Origin: an uncultured Clostridia bacterium
GTDB lineage: Bacteria; Bacillota; Clostridia; Christensenellales; CAG-138
Reading direction: 5' to 3'
NCBI GenBank assembly: GCA_934633985.1
Contig: CAKTYU010000020.1
Location: 1 to 22,114, forward strand
Length of the DNA stretch: 22,114 nt
Shown: piece by piece, positions 7,278 through 18,812 of the stretch
How positions within the stretch are numbered: position 1 is the stretch's first letter
How the letters are laid out: each line of letters opens with the position of its first letter
Position numbers and translations under genes: made by a program
The notes under the pieces: generated by a model
Told to the model about the DNA's origin: nothing
Databases searched by the model: none
Seen by the model: only the letters and a program-made list of their open reading frames with translations

Positions 7278-8671
7278 TGCATAACGGGCTTGACAGGGAG
7301 CATAAGGCCGAGATAAAGGCAGACGAGAGAATAAAGGAATACGCCCACAGGTTGATGACAATCGCCATGGAAAAGGGCTGCGACGGCGCGGAGGTATGCG
7401 TAAGCGAGTCCGACGAGTTCTCGGTGGGGGTGCTGGAGGGCGAGGTGGACGACTATACCGTAAGCTCCTCCTTCGGCCTTGGAATAAGGGTGCAGAGGGG
7501 CGGCAGGAACGGCTACGCCTACACCGAGGCCATGGACGACCCGGAGGGCTTCGTGGGGGAGGCCATAGACAACGCGGAGACTGTGAGGAGCGAGGACGCG
7601 CACCCCATGGCGGAGCCCGCGGAGTACTCGGAAATACCCAAAAAGGCCGACGCCCTGAGGGATATGGACGAATCCGAAAAGATAGAGCTGTGCCGTATGC
7701 TGGAAAGGGAGGCCAAGCACTGCGACGGGCGGGTAAAGCGCATGGCCTGCTGCAAGGTAGCTGCGGCGGGCGGCAGGTTCTGCATATACAACACCCTGGG
7801 CCTGAGGGCCGAAAGGAGCGACCGGGTATCCTGCTGCTATGTGGAGCCGGTGCTGGAGGATAAGGGCCAGATGCGGGACGGCTTCGCCTTCCGCGCAGAC
7901 GGCGAGGCGCTGGATATCGCGGGCTGCGCCCGCGAGGCGGTGGACGAGGCCATAGCCGCCCTGGACCCTTCGCCTGTCGCGCCGGGCAAATATGATATAA
8001 TAATCCGAAACGACGCCATGGCGGGCATGCTGGGGGCGTTTTCCGGCATGTTCTCCGCCGATGCCGCCCAAAAGGGCCTTTCGCCCCTAAACGGCAGGGA
8101 GGGCGAGGATATAGCGGCGGGGTGCGTTACGCTCATGGACGACCCGCTGCACCCCGTAAGCCCCAGCCCCTTTGACGACGAGGGCACCCCCTCCATAGCC
8201 AAGGCGGTGATAAGCGAGGGAAGGCTCGTAACGCTGCTGCACAACCTCAAGACCGCGAAAAAGGCGGGGGTGCGCTCCACCTCCAACGGCGGCAGGGGCA
8301 GCGCCGGCTCGCCGGTGGGCGTTAAGATAACCAATTTTTATATTGAGCCTAAGGAGGGGACCCTCCGGCAGCTCATGGGCGAGCTGGGGGACGGGCTCCT
8401 CATCACCAACTTTTCCGGCCTCCACGCCGGGGTGAACCCGGTGAACGGCAAGTTCTCGGTGCTTTGCAGGGGAAGGCTCATAAGGGGCGGCAGGGATCTG
8501 CGCGCCGTAAACGAGATAACCCTCAGCGGGGATTTCATAGAGCTTCTCAAGGCCATAGCGAGAGTGGGCGGAGATCTGCGCTTCTCAATGCCCGGCGGAA
8601 GCTGCGTGGGCAGCCCCTCCGTACTGGTGCGAGGGGCCATGATAGCCGGCCGGGGCGACGGCGGGGAATGA
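7277..8671 (+). CDS. pmbA: TldE/PmbA protease partner subunit
   Basis: This is the non-catalytic partner of TldD, a paralogue that lacks the HExxxH motif and completes the heterodimer. The 464-residue product has the N-terminal domain with EFSVGVLEGEVDDYTVS (47-63) and GLGIRVQRGGRNGYAYTEA (67-85). Its C-terminal barrel contains DDEGTPS, TSNGGRGSAGSP and the closing GGDLRFSMPGGSCVGSPSV. The ATG at 7277 shares its A with the tldD TGA. The frame stays open upstream into tldD, but that part is an out-of-frame reading of tldD and the coupled ATG is preferred, with GGGAGG about ten bases before it. Equal dosage of the two subunits is expected from this arrangement. Confidence 0.94.
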   Translation: MHNGLDREHKAEIKADERIKEYAHRLMTIAMEKGCDGAEVCVSESDEFSVGVLEGEVDDYTVSSSFGLGIRVQRGGRNGYAYTEAMDDPEGFVGEAIDNAETVRSEDAHPMAEPAEYSEIPKKADALRDMDESEKIELCRMLEREAKHCDGRVKRMACCKVAAAGGRFCIYNTLGLRAERSDRVSCCYVEPVLEDKGQMRDGFAFRADGEALDIAGCAREAVDEAIAALDPSPVAPGKYDIIIRNDAMAGMLGAFSGMFSADAAQKGLSPLNGREGEDIAAGCVTLMDDPLHPVSPSPFDDEGTPSIAKAVISEGRLVTLLHNLKTAKKAGVRSTSNGGRGSAGSPVGVKITNFYIEPKEGTLRQLMGELGDGLLITNFSGLHAGVNPVNGKFSVLCRGRLIRGGRDLRAVNEITLSGDFIELLKAIARVGGDLRFSMPGGSCVGSPSVLVRGAMIAGRGDGGE

Positions 8672-8702
8672 CCGTAAAAAACGAGGGAACAGGGCATTTT
8701 AT

Positions 8703-8732
8703 TTGACAAGGGGCGGCAGGGAAGTGTATAGT
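8703..8732 (+). promoter_or_regulatory. Sigma-A promoter of carD-yacL
   Basis: A perfect TTGACA (8703-8708) and TATAGT (8727-8732) are spaced by 18 bp. The start should be near 8739, giving a leader of about 74 nt before the GTG of carD. No clear terminator separates it from pmbA, so some read-through is possible. Confidence 0.82.
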
Positions 8733-8812
8733 TAATATATGATGAGGGAGGGTATGCCCATTTCGCGGGGAGTCCTTCCTGAGCGCACACGAACGGAGAA
8801 AGGGAGGACAAG

Positions 8813-9280
8813 GTGTTCGATGTAGGCGACAGCGTGTTTTACCCCATGCACGGTGTAGGTATCGTGGAGAGCATTGAGGAAAAGGATATGCTTGGCGAAA
8901 GGGCCAGGTATTATATCCTGCGCTTCATTACATCGAAGCTCACGGCGATGGTGCCGGTGGCCTCGGCCGACAGCGTCGGGCTGCGGCCTGTGATAGACCC
9001 GTCGGAGTGCGATAAGATATTTGAATACCTTGACGGTGCGGCGGTGTGCGCCGAGAGCGAAAACTGGAACCAGCGCTACCGGGACAACCTCGCAAAGCTG
9101 AAGGGCGGCAACATATACGACGTCGCCGACGTTATAAAGTGCCTTAAAAGGAGGGATTCCCTAAAGGGCCTCTCCGCCGGGGACAGGAAGATGCTCATAA
9201 CCGCCCGGCAGGTCATGTCCGCGGAGCTCTCTGCCGCCAGCGGCAGGGATATAGACGAAATACGGGATATCATCGGTTGA
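8813..9280 (+). CDS. CarD/CdnL-family RNA polymerase-binding regulator
   Basis: The family binds the RNA polymerase beta subunit through a Tudor-like domain and stabilises open promoter complexes. The 155-residue product starts with the conserved FDVGDSVFYPMHGVGIVESIEEKD (2-25), the RNA polymerase-interacting domain shared with the TRCF/Mfd repair factor. It ends in a helical DNA-binding domain (about 70-155) containing NWNQRYRDNLAKLKGG and DVADVIKCLKRRD. The start is GTG with GGGAGG (8802-8807) five bases upstream; an upstream alternative is not supported. It is followed after 39 bp by yacL, the standard Bacillota pairing. Its partner, the beta subunit, is encoded only 1.4 kb downstream. Confidence 0.93.
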   Translation: MFDVGDSVFYPMHGVGIVESIEEKDMLGERARYYILRFITSKLTAMVPVASADSVGLRPVIDPSECDKIFEYLDGAAVCAESENWNQRYRDNLAKLKGGNIYDVADVIKCLKRRDSLKGLSAGDRKMLITARQVMSAELSAASGRDIDEIRDIIG

Positions 9281-9319
9281 TAATAAGGCCATTGGCCGTT
9301 AAACGAAAGGAGCTATGAT

Positions 9320-10390
9320 TTGGCTAAAAAAGTTGCAAGGCTTTTGCTCACCTTGGCGGGGGCCGCGGTGGGCGTGGGGCTTGTAGCGCTTGCAAACAGG
9401 GTCATCACATTCCCGGAGGGGCTTACGCTGTATCAGCACATGCTCCCATGGGGGCTGGCGCTGGTGTTTGCGGGTTCGGGTATTATTATTGCAATCATTT
9501 TTAATCTTTTATTCGCCCAACCCCTTGCCGCCGCCATAAGCCATGCCGAAACGGGTATGTCGTCGATGCCGGAGGGGCAGCTTTTGTACTGCGTCATCGG
9601 ACTGATCGCGGGGCTCGTCGTGGCATATCTGGCGAGTACCCTGGCGGCGCGCTTCCAGCCCACCTGGGTGGTTTTGGTAATAGACGTAATACTCTACATC
9701 TCCTTCGGATACCTTGGATGGAGCGCCATGAGCAGGCGGAAGGGGCAATTTGCCATACCCTCAATCGGGGGCCACGGCAAGGCCCGGGGCTCTGCGCGGC
9801 CCAAGCTCTTGGATACCTCCGTCATAATCGACGGGCGCATAGCGGATATATGCGATACCGGCGTGATAGAGGGCGAGGTGATAGTGCCCAGCTTCGTGCT
9901 GCGGGAGCTTCAGCATATCGCGGACAGCTCGGACGGGCTAAAGCGCAACCGGGGCAGGCGGGGGCTGGATATATTAAAAGAAATGCAGGATAAAAAGTCC
10001 GTGCCCATCACAGTCGTAAGCACCGACTACAAGGACGTGGACGAGGTGGACGCAAAGCTCATAGTCCTCGCGGCGGAGCTGGGGGGCGTGGTGGTCACCA
10101 ACGATTACAACCTCAACAAGGTCGCGGCGGTGCGAAAGGTGCCGGTGCTCAATATAAACGAGCTGGCAAACGCCCTGAAGCCCATTGCGCTGCCCGGCGA
10201 GGAGATGAGCGTGTTCGTGGTAAAGGAGGGCAAGGAGGCCGGACAGGGCATAGGCTACATGGATGACGGCACCATGATAGTCATAGAAAACGGCAGGCGC
10301 TTAGTGGGGGAGACCGTGAGCGTATCCGTCACCAGCGTATTGCAGACCTCCGCGGGCAGGATGATATTCGCAAGGGTAAAGCAGCCGTAG
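9320..10390 (+). CDS. yacL: Membrane-anchored PIN-TRAM domain protein (YacL family)
   Basis: The 356-residue product has about four membrane helices (roughly 7-27, 44-64, 88-110, 115-135). A cytoplasmic PIN nuclease-fold domain follows: LLDTSVIIDGR with Asp165, VLRELQ with Glu196, Asp244 in DAKLIVLA and Asp262 in VTNDYN, a full set of acidic metal ligands. A C-terminal TRAM RNA-binding domain (about 293-354) includes GIGYMDDGTMIVIENGR. The family is widespread next to carD in Bacillota and is presumed to be an RNase, but its target is not established. The start is TTG at 9320 with AAAGGAG (9306-9312) seven bases upstream. An ATG at 9315 is out of frame. The ispD and ispF genes that often follow are absent; rpoB comes next. 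Confidence 0.93.
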   Translation: MAKKVARLLLTLAGAAVGVGLVALANRVITFPEGLTLYQHMLPWGLALVFAGSGIIIAIIFNLLFAQPLAAAISHAETGMSSMPEGQLLYCVIGLIAGLVVAYLASTLAARFQPTWVVLVIDVILYISFGYLGWSAMSRRKGQFAIPSIGGHGKARGSARPKLLDTSVIIDGRIADICDTGVIEGEVIVPSFVLRELQHIADSSDGLKRNRGRRGLDILKEMQDKKSVPITVVSTDYKDVDEVDAKLIVLAAELGGVVVTNDYNLNKVAAVRKVPVLNINELANALKPIALPGEEMSVFVVKEGKEAGQGIGYMDDGTMIVIENGRRLVGETVSVSVTSVLQTSAGRMIFARVKQP

Positions 10391-10396
10391 AAAGAG

Positions 10397-10409
10397 GGGC
10401 GGACCGCCC
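10397..10409 (+). other. Short GC hairpin after yacL
   Basis: GGGCG (10397-10401) pairs with CGCCC (10405-10409) around a GAC loop. There is no T-run after it, so it is at best a weak or factor-assisted terminator. Confidence 0.3.
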
Positions 10410-10467
10410 GGAGCCTGACACAGCATAAATTGAATATAAAAAATATTAAGAAAGGTCATTATTCTCG

Positions 10468-10496
10468 TTGACAACCTTGACACGCGGTGTTACAAT
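10468..10496 (+). promoter_or_regulatory. rpoBC promoter P1
   Basis: A perfect TTGACA (10468-10473), a 17-bp spacer and TACAAT (10491-10496) form a strong sigma-A promoter. TG at 10488-10489 adds an extended -10 element, and A/T-rich sequence at about 10428-10465 may act as an UP element. Confidence 0.88.
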
Positions 10497-10504
10497 ATTA
10501 TACT
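10477..10504 (+). promoter_or_regulatory. rpoBC promoter P2, overlapping P1
   Basis: A second perfect TTGACA (10477-10482) is followed by a 16-bp spacer and TATACT (10499-10504). It overlaps P1 with an offset of 8-9 bp, so polymerase cannot occupy both at once. Confidence 0.65.
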
Positions 10505-10672
10505 GCGTTAGCATGGTAAATTGCGGGGAATGGCCTTTTTGCAGTTGATTTTCCTCGTAAAAATCATGCTGGGTATCCTGTGCCCACAAAATGGAAATGC
10601 TAATATGGAGTGACGCGCCGCTAATATAATCCATGGTTATATGGTAATAACAAAGTATAAGGAGTGAACGCG
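10505..10672 (+). other. rpoB 5' leader with possible alternative pairings
   Basis: The leader of about 165 nt has no credible gene. TTAGCAT (10508-10514) can pair with ATGCTAA (10597-10603), or AGCATG (10510-10515) can pair with CATGCT (10565-10570); the two exclude each other because they share bases. A small hairpin, GGGTA with TGCCC (10571-10585), lies between the competing arms, and a near-palindrome around CCATGG (10631-10636) lies just upstream of the ribosome binding site AAGGAG (10659-10664). The structure could be a regulatory leader for RNA polymerase synthesis, but this rests on short pairings only. Confidence 0.4.
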
Positions 10673-13600
10673 ATGGTGCATGAGGTTTACATGGGCAAGA
10701 AAAAGCGCATGAGCTTTTCCCGTATCAATGAAGTGCTCGATATGCCCGACCTGATAGAGGTTCAGAAAAATTCCTATCAGCGCTTTGTGGAGGAGGATCT
10801 CAAGGAAGTCCTTGACGACATTTCGCCCATTACAGACTATTCCGAAAAGCTCGTCCTTGAGTTTGTGGATTACTCCATAGACTTTGACCATCCGAAATAC
10901 TCGGTGGAGGAATGTAAGGAAAGGGACGTGAACTACTGCGCCCCGCTTCGCGTTACAGTTCGCCTTATAAATAAAGAAACCGGCGAGGTCAAGGAGCAGC
11001 CCGTGTTCATGGGCGATTTCCCGCTTATGACCGAGCAGGGCACCTTCATAATAAACGGTGCGGAGAGGGTAATAGTATCCCAGCTCGTCCGCTCGCCCGG
11101 CGTATACTATTCGGAATCCATAGATAAGCTGGGCAAGCACCTCTTTGCCTCTCAGGTAATACCCAACCGCGGCGCGTGGCTGGAGTACGAGACCGACAGC
11201 AACGAGATAATGTACGTAAAGATCGACCGCCAGAGGAAGGTCTTTATAACCGCGCTGCTGCGCGCCCTTGGATACAGCTCCGACGGCGACATACTGGAGC
11301 TTTTGGGCGAGGACGAGAGGCTCAAGGTGACCCTCGAGAAGGACACCACCAAGAACACCGAGGAGGGCCTTATAGAGATATACAAGCGCCAGCGCCCCGG
11401 CGAGCCTCCCACGGAGGAATCCGCACGCAGCCTGCTGAATGCCCTCTTCTTTGACAAGCGCTACGACCTTGCCAGGGTGGGCCGCTATAAGTTCAACAAA
11501 AAGCTCTCCATCGCCGCGCGCCTGTGCGGGCTCATCGCGGCGGAGAACGTCATAGCCCCCGGCACCGGCGAGCTGCTCGCCGCCGAAGGGGAGGTCATAA
11601 GCCGCGAGGCCTCAGAGGCCATCGAAAACGCCGGTGTACACGGCGTATACGTCACCGCGCCGGACGGCGCGAGGGTAAGGGTGCTGGGCAACCTGTTCGT
11701 GGACGCCAGGTGCTACCTCGATTTCGACCCCGAGGAGGCCGGCCTTAACGAGAAGGTGCATTACCCCACCTTTATGAAGCTTCTTGAGGAAGCGGGAGAT
11801 ATGGAGGAGGCGGAGCTTAAGAAGTTCCTCAAGGCCCGGGTATACGACCTTATACCCCGCCATATCATCACCGACGACATAACCGCCTCCATAAGCTACC
11901 TTCTGGGCATGAGCCACGGCATAGGCCGCACGGACGACATAGACCATCTGGGCAACCGCCGCATAAGGAGCGTGGGAGAGCTGCTGCAAAACCAGATCCG
12001 CGTCGGCATGACCCGCCTCGAGCGCGTGGTGAGGGAGCGCATGTCCATACAGGATACCGAGACCGCCATGCCCTCCAACCTAATAAATATCCGACCCGTT
12101 ACCGCCGCCATAAAGGAGTTCTTCGGTTCATCCCAGCTTTCACAGTTCATGGACCAGACCAACCCCCTTGCGGAGCTTACCCATAAGCGCAGGCTGTCCG
12201 CACTGGGCCCCGGCGGCCTGAACCGCGAGCGCGCCACCTTCGAGGTGCGCGACGTCCACTATTCCCATTACGGGCGCATGTGCCCCATAGAGACCCCCGA
12301 AGGCCCCAACATAGGCCTTATAAACTCCCTCTCCACCTATGCCCGCATAAACCGCTACGGCTTTATCGAGGCGCCCTACCGCAAGGTGGACGGGAAAAAC
12401 AAGAGCATAAGCGACGAGATAGTTTACCTCACCGCCGACGAGGAGGACGAATACATAGTGGCCCAGGCCAACGAGCCCACCGTCACCGACGAGAACGGCA
12501 GGGTGTGGTTCGCCAAGGACAGGGTAGTTGCGAGAAGGCTGGATGAGATAATCGAGGTAAAGGCCATAGAGACCGACTACATGGACGTATCCCCCAAGCA
12601 GCTCGTGTCCGTTGCCACGGCGATGATACCCTTCCTGGAGAACGACGACGCAAACCGCGCGCTGATGGGCTCCAACATGCAGCGTCAGGCAGTGCCACTC
12701 CTCAAGCCCGAGGCTCCCGTGGTGGGAACGGGCATGGAGTACAAGGCCGCCCACGACTCAGGCGTAGTGGTGCTTTCCCGCCAGCACGGCACGGTAAAGC
12801 ACGTTGACGCGAGCCGCATAGTGATAGCGGGCGACGACGGCAACGACAGGACCTACAATATAATAAAGTTCAAGCGCTCTAACCAGGGCACCTGCATCAA
12901 CCAGCGCCCCATAGTGGTAAAGGGAGAGCGGGTAATACCCGGGCAGGTGATAGCCGACGGCGCGTCCACCGATCAGGGCGAGATAGCGCTGGGGCGCAAT
13001 ATACTCATAGGCTTTATGACATGGGAGGGCTATAACTACGAGGACGCCGTACTGATAAGCGAAAAGCTGGTCAAGGAGGACGTCTACACCTCCATACACA
13101 TAGAGGAGCATGAGACCGAGGCCCGCGATACCAAGCTGGGCGAGGAGGAGATAACCCGCGATATACCCAACGTGGGCGAGGATGCGCTGGCCAATCTGGA
13201 CGACCGCGGCATTATCCGCATAGGCGCAGAGGTGCAGAGCGGCGACATACTGGTCGGCAAGGTGACGCCTAAGGGCGAGACCGAGCTCACAGCCGAGGAG
13301 CGGCTGCTCCGCGCCATATTCGGCGAGAAGGCACGAGAGGTCAGGGATACCTCATTGCGCGTGCCCCACGGCGAGGGCGGAGTTATAGTAGACGTAAAGG
13401 TATTCACGAGGGCGAACAAGGACGAGCTGCCTCCGGGAGTAAACGAGCTGGTCCGCGTATACATAGCGCAGAAGCGCAAGATATCCGTAGGCGACAAGAT
13501 GGCGGGACGCCACGGCAACAAGGGCGTCGTATCCAGGATACTTCCCGAGGAGGATATGCCCTTCCTGCCGGACGGCACCCCCCTGCAGATAGTGCTCAAC

Positions 13601-14380
13601 CCCCTGGGCGTGCCTTCCCGAATGAACATAGGGCAGGTGCTGGAGTTGCATCTGGGCATGGCCGCCAAGACCATGGGCTGGGATATCGCCACCCCCGTAT
13701 TCGACGGCGCCACCGAGGAGGATATAAAGTCCATGCTGGAAAAGGCCGGCAAGGACTGGGACGGCAAGACGGTGCTTTACGACGGGCGCACCGGCGAGCC
13801 CTTTGAAAACAGGATATCCGTGGGCTATATGTATTATCTGAAGCTGCATCATCTGGTGGACGACAAGATACACGCCCGCTCCACCGGCCCCTACAGCCTG
13901 GTCACACAGCAGCCCCTGGGCGGCAAGGCGCAGTTCGGCGGGCAGCGCTTCGGCGAGATGGAGGTCTGGGCGCTGGAGGCATACGGCGCAGCCAACACCC
14001 TTCAGGAGATACTCACCGTCAAGTCCGACGACGTGGTGGGCCGCGTAAAGACCTACGAGGCCATAGTCAAGGGCGAGAACGTGCCGGAGCCGGGCGTGCC
14101 CGAATCCTTCAAGGTGCTCATAAAGGAGCTCCAGTCGCTGGGCCTCGATATAAAGGTGCTTAGCGACACCAAGGAGGAGATCAAGATAGGCGAGATGATA
14201 GACGACGAGGACGCCGCGCCCATGGACGTCAACATGGCGGGCCTGGAGGATGCGCCGGAGCAGTACGCCGGAGACGGCGACTTTGCCGAGTTTGACGAAT
14301 TTGACTTTGACGACGCAGCCGACGAGGGGGAGGGCTTCGACTCCGCCGACGACGGCGACGATACGGACGACTTGGACTAA
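10673..14380 (+). CDS. rpoB: RNA polymerase beta subunit
   Basis: This is the second-largest catalytic subunit of RNA polymerase. The 1235-residue product includes the lobe domains, the rifampicin pocket (FFGSSQLSQFMDQ from residue 483) and the C-terminal switch and clamp segments such as KMAGRHGNKGVVS and GGKAQFGGQRFGEMEVWALEAYGA. Asp494, His504 and Ser509 keep the rifampicin-sensitive residues (E. coli Asp516, His526, Ser531). I chose ATG 10673 because AAGGAG (10659-10664) lies eight bases upstream; a GTG at 10664 overlaps that site. The last 59 residues (1177-1235) form an unusual tail with 27 Asp/Glu and no Lys, Arg or His. rpoC follows after 25 bp. Upstream lies yacL rather than rplL. 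Confidence 0.98.
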   Translation: MVHEVYMGKKKRMSFSRINEVLDMPDLIEVQKNSYQRFVEEDLKEVLDDISPITDYSEKLVLEFVDYSIDFDHPKYSVEECKERDVNYCAPLRVTVRLINKETGEVKEQPVFMGDFPLMTEQGTFIINGAERVIVSQLVRSPGVYYSESIDKLGKHLFASQVIPNRGAWLEYETDSNEIMYVKIDRQRKVFITALLRALGYSSDGDILELLGEDERLKVTLEKDTTKNTEEGLIEIYKRQRPGEPPTEESARSLLNALFFDKRYDLARVGRYKFNKKLSIAARLCGLIAAENVIAPGTGELLAAEGEVISREASEAIENAGVHGVYVTAPDGARVRVLGNLFVDARCYLDFDPEEAGLNEKVHYPTFMKLLEEAGDMEEAELKKFLKARVYDLIPRHIITDDITASISYLLGMSHGIGRTDDIDHLGNRRIRSVGELLQNQIRVGMTRLERVVRERMSIQDTETAMPSNLINIRPVTAAIKEFFGSSQLSQFMDQTNPLAELTHKRRLSALGPGGLNRERATFEVRDVHYSHYGRMCPIETPEGPNIGLINSLSTYARINRYGFIEAPYRKVDGKNKSISDEIVYLTADEEDEYIVAQANEPTVTDENGRVWFAKDRVVARRLDEIIEVKAIETDYMDVSPKQLVSVATAMIPFLENDDANRALMGSNMQRQAVPLLKPEAPVVGTGMEYKAAHDSGVVVLSRQHGTVKHVDASRIVIAGDDGNDRTYNIIKFKRSNQGTCINQRPIVVKGERVIPGQVIADGASTDQGEIALGRNILIGFMTWEGYNYEDAVLISEKLVKEDVYTSIHIEEHETEARDTKLGEEEITRDIPNVGEDALANLDDRGIIRIGAEVQSGDILVGKVTPKGETELTAEERLLRAIFGEKAREVRDTSLRVPHGEGGVIVDVKVFTRANKDELPPGVNELVRVYIAQKRKISVGDKMAGRHGNKGVVSRILPEEDMPFLPDGTPLQIVLNPLGVPSRMNIGQVLELHLGMAAKTMGWDIATPVFDGATEEDIKSMLEKAGKDWDGKTVLYDGRTGEPFENRISVGYMYYLKLHHLVDDKIHARSTGPYSLVTQQPLGGKAQFGGQRFGEMEVWALEAYGAANTLQEILTVKSDDVVGRVKTYEAIVKGENVPEPGVPESFKVLIKELQSLGLDIKVLSDTKEEIKIGEMIDDEDAAPMDVNMAGLEDAPEQYAGDGDFAEFDEFDFDDAADEGEGFDSADDGDDTDDLD

Positions 14381-14405
14381 ATAAGGCCGAAGGGAGATTA
14401 AGAAA

Positions 14406-17942
<3,537 letters not shown>

Positions 17943-17960
17943 AATAAAGCCTTAAACGGA

Positions 17961-17987
17961 CCCCATGGGCGCGACCCGTCCATGGGG
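17961..17987 (+). other. Hairpin between rpoC and the next gene
   Basis: CCCCATGG (17961-17968) pairs perfectly with CCATGGGG (17980-17987) around an 11-base loop. No T-run follows, and the GGAGG of the next gene starts ten bases later. It may be a transcript-processing or stability element rather than a terminator. Confidence 0.5.
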
Positions 17988-18009
17988 GCTGTCGTATGGA
18001 GGATCAGGA

Positions 18010-18747
18010 ATGGCAAAATACACAAAGACGGATTGCCCGCTGTACGGCGGAGAATACTGCAAAAAGCTCAACATGAGGAGCTGCAAGGCCTGCACCGTGA
18101 CGGACGGCAACGCCGCCGGAATAAAGGAAGATATAGACGCCATAGAGAGCCTCATGCCGGAGGGGGGCATAGCCCGCTTTTTTGAGGGCGGGGAGTGCGT
18201 GCTGTGCAAGGGCGAGAAGAAAAACAAGGCGGATTGCTACGGCATGGTCGATATAGGCCACCCGGAGCCCAAGAGGGAGGGCAGGAACGCCATAGGCTTA
18301 AAGACCAAGCTCCGCATAGGCTCCATGCTGCCGGTGCAGCTTTCCTGCTGCTCGAGCTGCCGCAAAAAGCACAACGCCGCCTCCAACCGCGAGGTGGCCG
18401 TCACCCTTACCGTGGCGATAATAATGCTGGCGGTGCTCAACTTCACGCCCACCGCCGAGGCCATAGCCGCCATAGGGGGGTATATGCCCATGCTGCTGTT
18501 CGTGGCAGTGGTAGGGGGGACGTGGCTGATAGGCAAGGCGAGCCGCAGGAGCATGATAAAGAAGTTTTCAGAGACCACCTGCATGGACGTATTCGAGGTG
18601 CCGGGCCTTGACGAGTTCAAGGCGAGGGGCTGGTTTGAGATAAGCCCCTATAAGGATATGAGCAGGCTTGTGTTCTCAAAGGAGCCGCTAAAGCAGGGCC
18701 TGTTCACCGCCACCGGAGGGCAGGAGCGGGAGGAGCGGAAAATATAG
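18010..18747 (+). CDS. Cysteine-rich membrane protein of unknown function
   Basis: I do not recognise the family. The 245-residue product starts at ATG 18010, with GGAGG (17998-18002) seven bases before it; an in-frame ATG at 17965 lies inside the upstream hairpin and is less likely. The N-terminal half has ten cysteines, including Cys9, Cys17, Cys25/Cys28 (CKAC), Cys63/Cys66 (CVLC), Cys76 and Cys113/114/117, a pattern that suggests one or more zinc or Fe-S sites. Two membrane helices follow (about 129-149 and 154-175) with a short loop, then a basic KASRRSMIKK segment and a cytoplasmic-looking tail of about 65 residues. The positive charge after helix 2 suggests both ends face the cytoplasm. 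It occupies the place between rpoC and rpsL where many Bacillota carry an L7Ae-like gene. It is probably co-transcribed with rpoBC. Confidence 0.8.
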   Translation: MAKYTKTDCPLYGGEYCKKLNMRSCKACTVTDGNAAGIKEDIDAIESLMPEGGIARFFEGGECVLCKGEKKNKADCYGMVDIGHPEPKREGRNAIGLKTKLRIGSMLPVQLSCCSSCRKKHNAASNREVAVTLTVAIIMLAVLNFTPTAEAIAAIGGYMPMLLFVAVVGGTWLIGKASRRSMIKKFSETTCMDVFEVPGLDEFKARGWFEISPYKDMSRLVFSKEPLKQGLFTATGGQEREERKI

Positions 18748-18757
18748 TATTTTTCGC
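18735..18757 (+). other. Hairpin whose loop is the stop codon
   Basis: Bases 18735-18744 pair with 18748-18757 in a 10-bp stem (one G-T wobble). The 3-base loop is the TAG stop codon of the cysteine-rich protein gene. The 3' arm contains TTTTT but the bases after it are A-rich, so terminator function is uncertain. Confidence 0.45.
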
Positions 18758-18777
18758 AAAAAATCAATAAAAAACGT

Positions 18778-18806
18778 TTGACAGCGGGCCGCTTATGATG
18801 TAGAAT
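18778..18806 (+). promoter_or_regulatory. Sigma-A promoter of rpsL-rpsG-fusA-tuf
   Basis: A perfect TTGACA (18778-18783), a 17-bp spacer and TAGAAT (18801-18806) form a strong promoter. The A/T-rich run at about 18739-18776 resembles an UP element. Transcription should start near 18813. Confidence 0.88.
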
Positions 18807-18812
18807 ACGAAT

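Noticed and set aside
10505..10672. Ribosomal protein L10 leader upstream of rpoB
   Set aside because: rplJ is not present here and I cannot draw the L10-binding kink-turn structure.
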